From NCBI GenBank assembly GCA_900315975.1, contig ONBA01000022.1, positions 12,174 to 76,173 on the forward strand: DNA of 64,000 bases. The letters run 5' to 3'. The translations under genes were made by a program, and so were the position numbers. The notes beneath the pieces were generated by a model. It made no database searches. It saw only the letters and a list, made by a program, of their open reading frames with translations, and was not told the origin of the DNA. Positions 55,305 to 64,000 of this stretch are shown piece after piece; the stretch's first letter is position 1; each line of letters begins with the position of its first letter. Source of the DNA: an uncultured Ruminococcus sp. GTDB taxonomy: Bacteria; Bacillota_A; Clostridia; Oscillospirales; Ruminococcaceae.

Positions 55305-55817
55305 TCAGGCAGCTTCTTCTGACTTCTTGTCTGCAACTGCCTTGAGGATAGCTGCAAGATTCTGCATGGGACCCTGGAGAGAGCCAACCAGCTGTGCAAG
55401 GAGTACGTCCTTTGAAGGGATCTTGGAAAGAGCGAGAACTCCTGCCTGATCGTAAACTTCACCTTCAACGTAACCTGCCTTAAGTGTGAACTTCTCATCG
55501 CCTGCTGCCTCAGCAAACTTACCGAGGATACGAGCGGGAGCAGTCTGGTCGTCGTTTGAGAGAGCGATAGCGGTTGTACCGTTGAGTGCCTCCTCAAAAC
55601 CTTCGATACCAACATTCTTGAATGCACGGAGAAGCATTGTGTTCTTCTCTACGAAGTAGTTAACGCCTGCCTCACGGAGCTCTTTTCTGAGCTTTGTATC
55701 TTCCTCAACAGTGATACCCTTGTAGTCAACGAGTACGCCTGCTACTGAGTTCTTGAGGAGTTCTGTGAGCAGTTCAACCTTTGCCTTCTTTGCTTCGAGA
55801 ACTGCATTACTTGGCAT
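55305..55817 (-). CDS. rplJ: Ribosomal protein uL10
   Basis: 170 residues. Starts MPSNAVLEAKKAKVELL, with GVLVDYKGITVEEDTKLRKEL, NTMLLRAFKN and the C-terminal LQGPMQNLAAILKAVAD that carries the L12 dimers. ATG 55817 has GGAGG upstream; the longer frame to 55919 is leader. Downstream rpoB and upstream rplK-rplA are not next to it here, so the usual ribosomal block is split. Confidence 0.97.
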   Translation of the reverse strand: MPSNAVLEAKKAKVELLTELLKNSVAGVLVDYKGITVEEDTKLRKELREAGVNYFVEKNTMLLRAFKNVGIEGFEEALNGTTAIALSNDDQTAPARILGKFAEAAGDEKFTLKAGYVEGEVYDQAGVLALSKIPSKDVLLAQLVGSLQGPMQNLAAILKAVADKKSEEAA

Positions 55818-55991
55818 TGTGTATTCACCTCCGAATAATTTGTTATCGTATTCAGAGTGCAATAAAAAAGTCCTTTGCCGACAGCTCGGAAAAGGACATG
55901 ATAATTCTATCATTTGCAATTCCTCGGCGGGACTTACGGATAAACCTGCCAGCTGTCTTTAGAATACGATATTCACTGTGTATCACACAGC
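55818..55991 (-). promoter_or_regulatory. L10 leader with internal attenuator
   Basis: The minus-strand leader carries AAAGACAGCTGGCAGG...CCGCCGAGGAATTG, matching the L10(L12)4 autoregulatory site. It is followed by a terminator: GTCCTTT (55897-55891) pairs with AAAGGAC (55876-55870), then TTTTTT. Ribosomal protein binding probably favours termination. Confidence 0.78.
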
Positions 55992-55997
55992 TTTAAT

Positions 55998-56026
55998 ATT
56001 ATACTACATATTTTTGAGTTTGTCAA
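55998..56026 (-). promoter_or_regulatory. Promoter of rplJ-rplL
   Basis: Minus strand TTGACA (56026-56021), 17-base spacer, TATAAT (56003-55998). Confidence 0.9.
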
Positions 56027-56046
56027 GGGGTTTCTGAGATTTTTTC

Positions 56047-56083
56047 AAAAAAAAACAGAGCAGATACTTTCGTATCTGCTCTG
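56047..56083 (-). terminator. Terminator of tRNA-Leu
   Basis: Minus strand CAGAGCAGATAC (56083-56072), GAAA loop, GTATCTGCTCTG (56067-56056), then nine T. Confidence 0.92.
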
Positions 56084-56168
56084 TGGTGCGAGTAATGGGA
56101 CTTGAACCCATACGTCTCTCGACACACGCCCCTCAAACGTGCCTGTCTGCCTATTCCAGCACACTCGC
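56084..56168 (-). tRNA. tRNA-Leu (anticodon GAG)
   Basis: 85 nt with a complete cloverleaf: acceptor GCGAGTG pairs with TACTCGC (one G-U), anticodon stem CACGT/GCGTG around loop TTGAGGG (GAG), a long variable arm, T-arm GGGTTCAAGTCCC, and encoded CCA. The promoter is immediately upstream. Confidence 0.95.
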
Positions 56169-56206
56169 ATCTTTTATTCGTTTCAGTCTCACCTGACTGC
56201 TTTAAT

Positions 56207-56235
56207 ATTATATCAGATATCCGTGCACTTGTCAA
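56207..56235 (-). promoter_or_regulatory. Promoter of tRNA-Leu
   Basis: Minus strand TTGACA (56235-56230), 17-base spacer, TATAAT (56212-56207). Confidence 0.9.
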
Positions 56236-56336
56236 GCGTTTTTTGAAATTTTTTCAAAAAAATTTTTTGAAGTGTCCAAAAGCGCCTGTATTACGCCGTT
56301 TGTCAGCAGAATTTTTTCGCATTATTGTGAATAAGA

Positions 56337-56361
56337 CCTCAGTTTCTTCCAACTGAGGTCT
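56337..56361 (-). terminator. Hairpin after Wzy-like gene
   Basis: GACCTCAGTT / AACTGAGGTC with a short loop (minus strand, followed by TTATTC). Weak T-run, probable terminator. Confidence 0.6.
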
Positions 56362-56373
56362 TTCGGAAGTCTC

Positions 56374-57813
56374 TTATTTTTTCTCGGACTCTTTTTCAGC
56401 CGCAGGTATCTGTGCTACAGAGCAGCCTGCAAGTGTCCAGAATATCGGTGAAAATGCCGTATTGCTGCACGCTATGAGGAATATAAGCACTCCTCCGACT
56501 GTTAATATGTATATACATTTTCTTGTCCAGTCACCTTTTTTCGCGTTTCTGAAGCCGACAAAAAGTACCGGCAGAAGTACCGCAACAAGTGCGATAAGCG
56601 ACGGTATTCCGCGTGTTGCTGCTGTATATAGGTACTCATTATATACCTTGTCAAAAGTTCCCGTGTTCTGCATTACCACCTCTTCTATAGATGCATTATC
56701 GTCTTGTTTCAACTCGCCGAATGTATAAAGCTGAGGAAATACAAGTTCGTCAGGACCCGTTCCTGTAAGCGGATTCTTCGATACTATATTCGCTGCCTTA
56801 CGGTTGAGCGTGTAGTATACATCATAGGTATCGTCAAGGTCAACCTTTGTACTGTCAGGGGCACCCGATGAGGAAAGTCTGTAGTACGAATCAGCAAACC
56901 ATAAAATACGTCCGTCATAAAGGCGGTAGCTTTCCAAAGTGCCTATCATTCCGGCATTCACTATCATTACAGCCGCTACAGCCGGTACTATCACCGCTAA
57001 CGCTGAAAGCAGATTTGCCTTATTCGACTTTGTAACAAATACTATCACGATTGCGGCTATAATTGCAAATACCGCTCCGCATATACCTATTAAAGAGTAT
57101 GTAAACATCATAACAAACGAAAAAATACACGCTGAGACAATATATACAACTTTGTGAGCAGTTTTTTCAGCACAGATGAACGCTGCAAGTGCTGCTATCA
57201 GTGACAGTGTCAGCGTCATCGCAAGGAAAAGCGGCGACTGTGAAAGTCCCGACGCTGCATTTGCCTGAATATCAAATGCTATCATGCGGAAGTGACTTAT
57301 TTTTCCTGTGAAGACCTGAATCAGTCCGAACAGCGAATTAAGCAGTCCGACTCCGACAAGTCCCTTTATAACCGTACCAAACACATTTCCGCGGCGGAGT
57401 GTCGCTGCCGTCACAAAGAAGCAGCCGTAAAACGCTATCGCAAGCAGTCCTTCTCCTCTGCCGTTGTAGCCATAAAATGCTATGCCTTTGTCGTATGAGT
57501 TGATGAGTGATATCACTCCCCATATCAGCATCGCTCCAAATGCACACACCGGAAGTACTAACTTTCCGCTGACGTATTTTTTCATCAGCGCTATGATAGC
57601 AATTATCATACATACTACTCCCGACAGCGCAAGTCCGGCAGCGGATAATATGTAGAGTCCGCTATCGTGCGCTATGACCGGTATCGCTGTTGCGACAGAC
57701 GTCGCAAACAGCGCCGAAAGCATTCCGAATGATGCCATTTTTGCGTATTTCTCTTCTGTCAGATTCAGAATGAAATTTGAACTCTCGCTTGAATTGAAAA
57801 GCTGTTTAGCCAT
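56374..57813 (-). CDS. O-antigen-ligase/Wzy-like membrane protein
   Basis: 479 residues with about 11 hydrophobic segments. The family-type loop contains GRILWFADSYYR and NPLTGTGPDELVFP, followed by the NEYLYTAATRGIPSLI region, matching the O-antigen ligase / polymerase (Wzy_C) superfamily. In Gram-positives such proteins join or polymerise cell-surface glycans; the substrate here is unknown, and no glycan gene cluster surrounds it. Reads in the same direction as rny, upstream of tRNA-Leu. Confidence 0.82.
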   Translation of the reverse strand: MAKQLFNSSESSNFILNLTEEKYAKMASFGMLSALFATSVATAIPVIAHDSGLYILSAAGLALSGVVCMIIAIIALMKKYVSGKLVLPVCAFGAMLIWGVISLINSYDKGIAFYGYNGRGEGLLAIAFYGCFFVTAATLRRGNVFGTVIKGLVGVGLLNSLFGLIQVFTGKISHFRMIAFDIQANAASGLSQSPLFLAMTLTLSLIAALAAFICAEKTAHKVVYIVSACIFSFVMMFTYSLIGICGAVFAIIAAIVIVFVTKSNKANLLSALAVIVPAVAAVMIVNAGMIGTLESYRLYDGRILWFADSYYRLSSSGAPDSTKVDLDDTYDVYYTLNRKAANIVSKNPLTGTGPDELVFPQLYTFGELKQDDNASIEEVVMQNTGTFDKVYNEYLYTAATRGIPSLIALVAVLLPVLFVGFRNAKKGDWTRKCIYILTVGGVLIFLIACSNTAFSPIFWTLAGCSVAQIPAAEKESEKK

Positions 57814-57836
57814 GACAGTACCTTTCTTTCATGTAG

Positions 57837-57875
57837 AATAAAACAAAGCTGCGGACGAACGGCGTCCGCAGCTGA
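57837..57875 (-). terminator. Terminator after rny
   Basis: Minus strand AGCTGCGGAC (57875-57866), short loop, GTCCGCAGCT (57858-57849), then TTGTTTTATT. Confidence 0.82.
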
Positions 57876-57879
57876 TCGC

Positions 57880-59457
57880 TTATTTAGCGTAGTCAGTAAC
57901 TCTGCTCTCACGAATGAGATTGACCTTGATCTGACCCGGATAATCCATTTCATTTTCGATCTGCTGTGCGATTTGTCTTGCAACAAGAACCATCTTCTCG
58001 TCGTTGATAACTTCAGGAACAACCATGATCCTGACTTCACGTCCTGCCTGAACTGCAAAGCATTTTTCAACGCCCTCATAAGAAGTGCAGATCTCCTCAA
58101 GCTTCTGAAGTCGCTTGATGTAGCTTTCGTAGTTCTCGCTTCTTGCAGCAGGTCTTGCAGCAGAGATAGCGTCAGCAGCCTGTACGATGCAGGCAATGAC
58201 AGTTTTCGGCTCAACATCGTTATGATGTGCCTCAACAGCGTGGATAACCACGGGACTTTCGTTGTATTTCTTACATACATCTACACCGATCTGAACGTGT
58301 GAACCTTCGATCTCGGAAGTAAGTGCCTTACCGATATCGTGGAGAAGTCCTGCACGTCTTGCAACGTTAGCGTCAACACCGAGTTCGGAAGCAAGAACTC
58401 CGCAGAGCTTTGCAACTTCTATCGAGTGATCGAGAACGTTCTGTCTGTAGCTTGTACGGTATTTGAGACGGCCGAGGAGCTTGATGAGCTCGTGATTGAG
58501 ACCGTGTACGTTAGTCTCGATGACTGCTCTCTCACCTTCCTGCTTGATGCGGTACTCTACCTCACGGCGAGCCTTATCGACCATTTCCTCAATGCGTGTC
58601 GGGTGGATACGTCCGTCAGCGATAAGCTTTTCGAGCGCGATCCTTGCGACCTCACGGCGGATCTGATCAAAACATGAAAGTGTGATAGCCTCAGGTGTAT
58701 CGTCGATGATGAGGTCAACACCTGTGAGTGTTTCGAGGGTACGGATATTTCTTCCTTCCCTGCCGATGATTCTGCCCTTCATTTCATCATTTGGCAGCGG
58801 TACAACCGAAACTGCGGCTTCTGAAACCTGATCTGCGGCTACCTTTGCGATAGCGAGTGATATGTAGCTTCTTGCCTTCTCGTTGCACTCGTCCTTGAGG
58901 AGCTGCTCGTAAGCCTGTATCTTTACAGCCTTTTCGTGCACGAGGTCGTCCTCGAGTGTGCTGAGGATATACTCCTTAGCCTGATCCTTGGTGAATTCTG
59001 AGATCCTCTCGAGAATGTCCATCTGAGACTTCTTTATCTGCTCAGCTTCCTTGAGCTTTTCATCGGCACTCTTTATCCTCTGGTTGAGAGTGTCCTCTTT
59101 TTTCTCAAGGTTATCGGTTTTCTTATCGAGATTTTCCTCTTTCTGCTGCATACGTCTTTCCTGACGGGACAGCTCTGCTCTGCGGTCCTTGATTTCCTTA
59201 TCCGCCTCACTGCGGAGTTTATGGATCTCATCCTTTGCCTCGATGAGGGCGCTTTTCTTTTTATTATCCGCGTCCTTTTCTGCATCTTCAACTATACGTG
59301 CAGCCTGCTGCTCAGCTGAGCCGACCATAGTTTCTGCATCACGTTTACGCTGTTCGATACCGGCTGTTACACCTTTTTTGTAAAAAAGTGCGTATCCGAC
59401 ACCCACACCCACAGCCAATGCGGCAACGATGAGTACAATTGCGATAATAGGATCCAT
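57880..59457 (-). CDS. rny: Ribonuclease Y
   Basis: 525 residues. Membrane-bound endoribonuclease that starts mRNA decay. An N-terminal membrane helix ([21 protein letters not shown]) is followed by a long coiled coil (about 30-200), a KH domain (about 205-275; [17 protein letters not shown]) and an HD domain (about 340-430; [11 protein letters not shown]). ATG 59457 gives the best spacing from AGGAGG (11 nt); ATG 59466 is too close. The promoter at 59738-59766 leaves an unusually long 5' leader. Confidence 0.95.
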   Translation of the reverse strand: MDPIIAIVLIVAALAVGVGVGYALFYKKGVTAGIEQRKRDAETMVGSAEQQAARIVEDAEKDADNKKKSALIEAKDEIHKLRSEADKEIKDRRAELSRQERRMQQKEENLDKKTDNLEKKEDTLNQRIKSADEKLKEAEQIKKSQMDILERISEFTKDQAKEYILSTLEDDLVHEKAVKIQAYEQLLKDECNEKARSYISLAIAKVAADQVSEAAVSVVPLPNDEMKGRIIGREGRNIRTLETLTGVDLIIDDTPEAITLSCFDQIRREVARIALEKLIADGRIHPTRIEEMVDKARREVEYRIKQEGERAVIETNVHGLNHELIKLLGRLKYRTSYRQNVLDHSIEVAKLCGVLASELGVDANVARRAGLLHDIGKALTSEIEGSHVQIGVDVCKKYNESPVVIHAVEAHHNDVEPKTVIACIVQAADAISAARPAARSENYESYIKRLQKLEEICTSYEGVEKCFAVQAGREVRIMVVPEVINDEKMVLVARQIAQQIENEMDYPGQIKVNLIRESRVTDYAK

Positions 59458-59731
59458 ACAGTGCATTACCTCCTTTTCGTAAAATATAGTTTGTATCATA
59501 AAACTTAAATTACTACTTCCGGCGGTAAATGCCGCATTATTTTATTCATTTGTAAAATATATTGATAAAAGTTCCCCAAGGGGAAATTCCCGAAATATTG
59601 GACTTTTCGTCCGTTATTTGTTCATATATCACATTTTCCGCGGCACGGGCCTTTATACCCATCCGGCGGAATGATTTAAAACAAAGCTGCAATTACTGCC
59701 AAAAAGTAATATTTCTGCAAATAAATACAAC
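59458..59731 (-). promoter_or_regulatory. Long rny 5' leader
   Basis: About 270 nt from the predicted start (59731) to the ATG, without an ORF of note. It includes a small CCCC/GGGG hairpin near 59575. Its length allows self-regulation by RNase Y cleavage, which is an inference. The rest of the 59.5-59.95 kb gap holds the two promoters. Confidence 0.45.
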
Positions 59732-59737
59732 ATAATT

Positions 59738-59766
59738 ATTATACTCTTTTTTTAAGCTGATGTCAA
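59738..59766 (-). promoter_or_regulatory. Promoter of rny
   Basis: Minus strand TTGACA (59766-59761), 17-base spacer, TATAAT (59743-59738). Confidence 0.88.
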
Positions 59767-59868
59767 TAGAGTTATTCGCATTTAATGCCGCTTGTCTTAA
59801 AAAAATCATAAAACATATCTGCTATATCCTTTTTTTCTGTACGGAAAGGGGTTTTTCTGAAAAAATGG

Positions 59869-59897
59869 TTGAATTTTTCAGCGGTATATGTTATACT
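59869..59897 (+). promoter_or_regulatory. Promoter of the proBA-region operon
   Basis: TTGAAT 59869-59874, 17-base spacer, TATACT 59892-59897. Confidence 0.7.
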
Positions 59898-59958
59898 ATT
59901 AAGAGTATTGTTTTTTCGTAAATGTTTTTCAAAATTTTTTACAGTCAGGAGTAATGTT

Positions 59959-60330
59959 ATGTTAAATACAGATCTGTTTGTTACACTCTCTCAGGCAGAG
60001 GTCGAAAATACTAACCTTTTCCCCTTCCCTTTCGGTATGCATATCACTTTCGCTGTGATATCGCTCCTGTTCTTTGTTTACCGCTTCTTTACCGATAAAA
60101 AGCCGTTTCAGATTATTTTAGCTATAGCTATCCCCTTCTCTCTCACCCTCTGGGCTTCAGAGAGCAGAACATGGTTCTATATCGTCGGCGCTATTGAACT
60201 CGTTCTCATTCTCGCCGCCTTCGTCTCAACTTTCTTCTTCAAGAATAAACCTGAGACAACGCAGACTGCTTCCGCTGAAAATAACACAGCTGAGGCTTCC
60301 GCTGATTCCAACGACGCAAGTGAGGAATAA
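59959..60330 (+). CDS. Small membrane protein, hypothetical
   Basis: 123 residues with three hydrophobic segments (MHITFAVISLLFFVYRFF, FQIILAIAIPFSLTLW, WFYIVGAIELVLILAAFVS) and an acidic, Ala/Thr-rich C-terminal tail. Family not recognised. ATG 59959 follows AGGAG by 7 nt; the longer frame to 59869 overlaps the promoter. Encoded 3 nt before the dehydrogenase gene. Confidence 0.78.
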   Translation: MLNTDLFVTLSQAEVENTNLFPFPFGMHITFAVISLLFFVYRFFTDKKPFQIILAIAIPFSLTLWASESRTWFYIVGAIELVLILAAFVSTFFFKNKPETTQTASAENNTAEASADSNDASEE

Positions 60331-60333
60331 ACC

Positions 60334-61284
60334 ATGAAGATTGCAGTTCTTGACTGGTACACTGTAAGCGTAAGCGGCGATATCTCCACTGAACAGCTTG
60401 AACAGTTCGGTGACGTTAACGTCATCTCCCTCACTAAACCCGAGGAAACTGCCGCTAATATCGGTGACGCTGATATCGTCCTATGCAATAAGGTACTTAT
60501 TAATAAAGAGGTTATCGACAGCTGTCCGAATTTAAAGTATGTCGGACTCTTCGCTACAGGCTATAACAATGTCGATGTCGCTTATGCCGCCGAAAAAGGC
60601 ATCATTGTCTGCAATGCCGGTCAGTATTCTACTAATGCCGTCGCTCAGCAGGTTTTCGCTTACATTCTCGACCGCTACAGCCGTATACGCGATTACGATA
60701 ACGCTGTCAAAGCCGGCGAATGGGAGCGTTCTCCCGCTTTCTCCTATTTCCCGATACCTACGGCTGAACTCGCCGGTCAGACTCTTGCAATTGTCGGCTA
60801 CGGCTCCATCGGCAGGCGTGTCGCCGAAATCGGTGCGGCTTTCGGTATGAATATCGTGGTAAGCACACGTACCAAACCCGCCGACTGCCCTTACGAGGTC
60901 ACCGATATCCTCTCTGCCGCAAAAAAGGCTGACGTTATCACCTTCCACTGCCCTCTCACAGACAAGACTAAGGGGCTCGTCAACAGTGAGCTTCTCTCCG
61001 TAATGAAGCCTTCCGCTACCCTTATCAATACCTCGCGCGGTCCTGTCGTAAATGAGGCTGACCTCGCCTGTGCACTTAACACCGGCAAAATCTCTGCGGC
61101 TTATCTCGATGTTCTCGAAAAAGAACCAATGTCGCCCGATACGCCCCTTAAATCCGCTGAAAACTGCACCATTACCCCGCATACCGCATGGGCGGCTTTT
61201 GAAACAAGACGCAGGCTCGTAGATATCGTCTGCGACAATATTAATGCATGGATAAACGGTGCCCCCAAGAATAAAGTTAACTGA
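60334..61284 (+). CDS. D-2-hydroxyacid dehydrogenase (NAD-dependent)
   Basis: 316 residues. NAD-binding Rossmann fold with AIVGYGSIGRRVAEIGAAFG, catalytic Arg in INTSRGPVVNEADL, Glu region LDVLEKEP and catalytic His in ITPHTAWAA. Closest in look to glycerate/hydroxypyruvate-type reductases; the substrate is not readable. Sits between a membrane protein and proB in one transcript direction; no ribosome site stands out and spacing suggests coupling. Confidence 0.9.
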   Translation: MKIAVLDWYTVSVSGDISTEQLEQFGDVNVISLTKPEETAANIGDADIVLCNKVLINKEVIDSCPNLKYVGLFATGYNNVDVAYAAEKGIIVCNAGQYSTNAVAQQVFAYILDRYSRIRDYDNAVKAGEWERSPAFSYFPIPTAELAGQTLAIVGYGSIGRRVAEIGAAFGMNIVVSTRTKPADCPYEVTDILSAAKKADVITFHCPLTDKTKGLVNSELLSVMKPSATLINTSRGPVVNEADLACALNTGKISAAYLDVLEKEPMSPDTPLKSAENCTITPHTAWAAFETRRRLVDIVCDNINAWINGAPKNKVN

Positions 61285-61298
61285 AAGAAGTTATTTAA

Positions 61299-62093
61299 AT
61301 GAGGAATATTTCACAGAAAAAGAGAATAGTCATTAAGCTCGGAACGTCTACTCTCGCCCATAAAACCGGTAAACTCAATATCCGCCGCATGACCAACCTC
61401 GTCCGCGTTATCTCCGACCTGCATAATTCAGGCAGGGAGATAATTATGGTCTCATCAGGTGCTGTGGGTCTCGGTGCAGGCAAACTCGGTCTCCCCGAAA
61501 AGCCGAAGGAAACCAATATAAAGCAGGCTGTCGCCGCTATCGGTCAGTGCGAACTTATGCACGTTTACGACGATATGTTCGCTAAATACAGTGTCACTGT
61601 CGCTCAGATACTCCTTACAAAGGCTATCATCGACAACAAAAGCCACTGCGAGAATTTCAAGGTCGCTACTGAGGCACTCGTTAAAATGGGCGTTATCCCG
61701 ATAGTTAACGAAAATGATACTATCGCTATAGACGAACTTGAACTCGAAATAGGCGAAAATGATTCGCTCTCAGCCCTCGTTGCCGAACTTTCCGGTGCCG
61801 ACCTTCTGCTCATTCTTTCCGATATCGATGCGCTTTATACCGATGACCCGCGCTCAAATCCCGATGCTGAACCTATCCGCGTTGTCGATAAGATAACACC
61901 TGAGATAGAAGCTATGGCTGGCGGTGCCGGTTCAAGTCTCGGCACAGGCGGTATGTCCACTAAGATAAATGCCGCTAAAATTGCCGCTGAAGCCGGTATC
62001 GACATGGTAATTATGAACGGCAGAGACCCGGAAAAACTCTACGACCTCTTTGAGGACAAGGAAATAGGTACTCTCTTCAAGGCTAATAAGTAA
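61299..62093 (+). CDS. proB: Glutamate 5-kinase (short form)
   Basis: 264 residues. First step of proline synthesis: phosphorylates glutamate. Landmarks: RIVIKLGTSTLAHK, MVSSGAVGLGAGKLG, IPIVNENDTIAIDE, FGENDSLSALVA-type block (here EIGENDSLSALVAEL), LLILSDIDALYTDDPR and GTGGMSTKINAAKIA. The C-terminal PUA domain of the longer enzymes is absent, as in several Firmicutes. Feeds ProA, 25 bp downstream. Confidence 0.95.
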   Translation: MRNISQKKRIVIKLGTSTLAHKTGKLNIRRMTNLVRVISDLHNSGREIIMVSSGAVGLGAGKLGLPEKPKETNIKQAVAAIGQCELMHVYDDMFAKYSVTVAQILLTKAIIDNKSHCENFKVATEALVKMGVIPIVNENDTIAIDELELEIGENDSLSALVAELSGADLLLILSDIDALYTDDPRSNPDAEPIRVVDKITPEIEAMAGGAGSSLGTGGMSTKINAAKIAAEAGIDMVIMNGRDPEKLYDLFEDKEIGTLFKANK

Positions 62094-62117
62094 TGTTACT
62101 AATAATGAGGTGATTTT

Positions 62118-63365
62118 ATGAGTTATACTCAGGAACTCGGAATTAAGGCAAAAGCCGCTGAACCCGCTATCGCTGGTGCAGGCACAAAACAGAAAAATGA
62201 CGCTCTTGCCGCTATATCTAAGGCTTTGATTGCCAATACTGCGCTCATCATCGCTGAAAATGAAAAGGATATCAAATTCGCTAAGGAAAACGGTATGTCT
62301 GAATCCAAACAGGACAGACTCCGCCTCGATGAGACTCGTATCGCCGGCATCGCTAAAGGTGTAGACGAAATTATCGCGCTCACTGACCCAATCGGTCAGG
62401 TCATCGACGGCTGGACTCGTCCAAATGGTCTGAGAATCACTCGTACAAGAGTTCCGCTCGGTGTTATCGGTATTATTTACGAATCGCGCCCGAATGTTAC
62501 TGTTGATGCGGCTGCACTCTGTCTCAAATCCGGTAACGCTGTTATCCTCAAAGGCGGTAAAGAAGCTATCAACTCCAATATCTGCCTTGCAAAGATAATG
62601 CGCGAAGCTATCGAAAGCGTGGGTCTTCCTGCTGATACAATTCAGGTCGTGGAGAATACCTCACGCGAAACTACCAACGAAATAATGAAGCTCAACGGCT
62701 ACATCGACGTTCTTATCCCCCGCGGAAGCGCCGGTCTCATTCAGGCTGTCGTTAAAACCGCTACTATCCCTGTCATCGAAACAGGTGCCGGCAATTGCCA
62801 CGTTTATGTTGACGCTTCTGCTGACCTCGGTATGGCTGTCGATATCACTGATAACGCTAAAACTCAGCGTCCATCAGTGTGCAACGCTATCGAAAGTCTC
62901 CTCGTCCACAAGGACATCGCTGCTGACTTCCTGCCGGCTATCGCTGAACGCTTCAAGTCGCACAATGTTAAGATATACGGCTGCGACAAAACTCGCGCTA
63001 TCCTCGGTGACAGCGTCGAAAAGGCTACCGAGACAGAATATGCTACCGAGTTTAACGACTTCATCATCGCTGTGAAGGTCGTTGACAATATTGACGAAGC
63101 TATCGCTCACATCAGAAAATACAGCACTCGTCACTCTGAGTGTATCGTTACAAAGTCGCTCGATGCTGCTAATAAATTCCAGCACGAAGTTGATGCTGCG
63201 GCTGTTTATGTGAACGCTTCTACACGCTTTACAGACGGCGGAGAGTTCGGATTCGGAGCTGAGATAGGTATTTCTACTCAGAAACTCCATGCAAGAGGTC
63301 CTATGGGTATCTCTGAACTCACTACTGTAAAGTATCTTATCAGCGGAGACGGACAGATAAGATAA
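62118..63365 (+). CDS. proA: Gamma-glutamyl phosphate reductase
   Basis: 415 residues. Second step of proline synthesis, aldehyde-dehydrogenase fold: LGVIGIIYESRPNVTVDAAAL, LKSGNAVILKGGKEA, PRGSAGLI, VIETGAGNCHVYVD, the catalytic-Cys region RPSVCNAIESLLVH, and the C-terminal STRFTDGGEFGFGAEIGIST. Start preceded by AATGAGGTGATTTT. Same direction as proB. Confidence 0.97.
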   Translation: MSYTQELGIKAKAAEPAIAGAGTKQKNDALAAISKALIANTALIIAENEKDIKFAKENGMSESKQDRLRLDETRIAGIAKGVDEIIALTDPIGQVIDGWTRPNGLRITRTRVPLGVIGIIYESRPNVTVDAAALCLKSGNAVILKGGKEAINSNICLAKIMREAIESVGLPADTIQVVENTSRETTNEIMKLNGYIDVLIPRGSAGLIQAVVKTATIPVIETGAGNCHVYVDASADLGMAVDITDNAKTQRPSVCNAIESLLVHKDIAADFLPAIAERFKSHNVKIYGCDKTRAILGDSVEKATETEYATEFNDFIIAVKVVDNIDEAIAHIRKYSTRHSECIVTKSLDAANKFQHEVDAAAVYVNASTRFTDGGEFGFGAEIGISTQKLHARGPMGISELTTVKYLISGDGQIR

Positions 63366-63396
63366 CGTCCGCTGACTATAATTTCAGGAGGAAAGC

Positions 63397-64000
63397 ATGG
63401 ATATCAGAAAAGATATTGACGATATGCTGAATAACCTTAAAGGAAACGAAGAACCGGCAGTTCCGCATAGGAAAACTATACCTGCCGTCCATACACAGAA
63501 AGCTCCTGCTGACTCTATGTCAGTAGATGAACTGCTTGATTCGCTTGTTCATGAAAACGAGAATCGCGTTACTGAACCTGCGAAAGACACTCAGTCAAAA
63601 ACTCCCGAGCCTGAAAAGCCGAGGAAAAAGCGTATCGTCATCTCCGGAGAACTTCCGGATTATGAGGCGATAAGAGCTGCTTCACTCGAAAAAGACCGCT
63701 TAGAAGCTGAAAGAAAAGCTGCCGAAGAAGCCGAGAGACAGCGTATCGAGGCTGAGAGAAAAGCTGCCGAAGAAGCCGAGAGACAGCGTATCGAGGCTGA
63801 GAGAAAGGCTGCCGAAGAAGCCGAGAGACAGCGTATCGAAGCTGAGAGAAAGGCTGCTGAAGAAGCCGAGAGACAGCGTATCGAGGCTGAGAGAATAGCT
63901 GCCGAAGAAGCCGAGAGACAGCGTATCGAGGCTGAGAGAATAGCTGCCGAAGAAGCCGAGAGACAGCGTATCGAGGCTGAGAGAATAGCTGCCGAAGAAG
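63397..64000 (+). CDS. Repeat-rich protein, helical 15-residue repeats (partial, runs off right edge)
   Basis: Starts at ATG 63397 ([16 protein letters not shown]) after AGGAGGAAAGC. 201 codons are visible. A polar N-terminal part (about 1-100; [41 protein letters not shown]) is followed from 63697 by a tandem 15-residue repeat [15 protein letters not shown]. Such alternating E/R/K blocks form long straight helices or coiled coils, as in TolA- and IF2-like linkers. What follows beyond the edge decides its role. Confidence 0.8.
   Translation, partial: MDIRKDIDDMLNNLKGNEEPAVPHRKTIPAVHTQKAPADSMSVDELLDSLVHENENRVTEPAKDTQSKTPEPEKPRKKRIVISGELPDYEAIRAASLEKDRLEAERKAAEEAERQRIEAERKAAEEAERQRIEAERKAAEEAERQRIEAERKAAEEAERQRIEAERIAAEEAERQRIEAERIAAEEAERQRIEAERIAAEE
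63697..64000 (+). repeat. 45-bp in-frame tandem repeat
   Basis: Units start at 63697 (diverged), 63742, 63787, 63832, 63877, 63922 and 63967. They are nearly identical; the last three units replace the Lys codon (aaa/aag) with Ile (ata), giving [11 protein letters not shown]. High identity at DNA level suggests recent expansion. Confidence 0.92.

Noticed and set aside
63697..64000. CRISPR or satellite array
   Set aside because: The 45-bp units keep one reading frame inside a gene with a good start; they are protein repeats.

Overview
The window looks like the chromosome of a cellulosome-bearing Ruminococcus-type Firmicute (Oscillospiraceae). The evidence is two secreted enzymes with dockerin modules (16.0-17.6 and 21.9-23.3 kb), a two-cohesin plus dockerin scaffoldin-like protein (30.9-32.2 kb), a type III glutamine synthetase, the DapL lysine route, a Cse60-like spore protein, and many textbook sigma-A promoters (TTGACA-17-TATAAT) in a moderately GC-balanced genome.

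Layout. 0-11 kb: a nitrogen-assimilation and amino-acid island. gltB (cut by the left edge) diverges from an ammonium channel fused to a PII domain, followed by pyrG, glnN, dapF and dapL. Both divergent transcripts start with leaders that contain terminators; the amt leader has an ANTAR-like antiterminator/terminator arrangement. 11.2-15.5 kb: a tightly overlapped minus-strand operon (HPr-kinase-like ATPase, PqqD-like protein, SipW/S26-like peptidase, ABC exporter, nucleotidyltransferase-fold protein). It resembles the tailoring and export part of a RiPP/lasso-type system, but no precursor or cyclase is visible. 15.5-24.3 kb: dispersed palindromic repeats, a dockerin M6-type protease, cstA, an ABC-F ribosome-protection-type ATPase with an attenuator leader, a dockerin SGNH esterase and an AraC-type regulator. 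24.4-33.8 kb: a DUF6110-like protein with an atypical metal P-type ATPase, a GAF/GGDEF/EAL protein, a GNAT enzyme behind a putative translational attenuator, the scaffoldin-like protein, and a DUF3343/cysteine-desulfurase pair.

33.9-41.6 kb: cdaA-cdaR (c-di-AMP synthesis), a tandem intergenic repeat, and the alpha-glucan operon malQ-lipoprotein-glgP. 41.6-49.6 kb: a membrane lipase-like protein, a zinc-ribbon protein, and an aryl-2-oxoacid/arylacetate operon (iorA, small ORF, iorB, paaK, Cse60-like, ACT protein), then a Cof-type HAD phosphatase. 49.8-51.9 kb: a tetrahydrofolate riboswitch controlling folT-folC; the folC terminator is duplicated on both sides of an inverted-repeat element. 52-59.5 kb: a CNNM/CorC-type protein with a possible M-box-like leader, a GH25 muramidase, rplJ-rplL with an L10 leader/attenuator, tRNA-Leu(GAG), a Wzy/O-antigen-ligase-like protein, and RNase Y. 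59.9-64 kb: small membrane protein, D-2-hydroxyacid dehydrogenase, proB, proA, and a gene running off the right edge that encodes a tandem 15-residue charged helical repeat.

The most distinctive features are the RNA-level switches (amt, gltB, ABC-F, GNAT, folT, CNNM, rplJ) and the precursor-less PqqD/HPrK-like operon. All functional calls are by reading motifs; no database search was possible.
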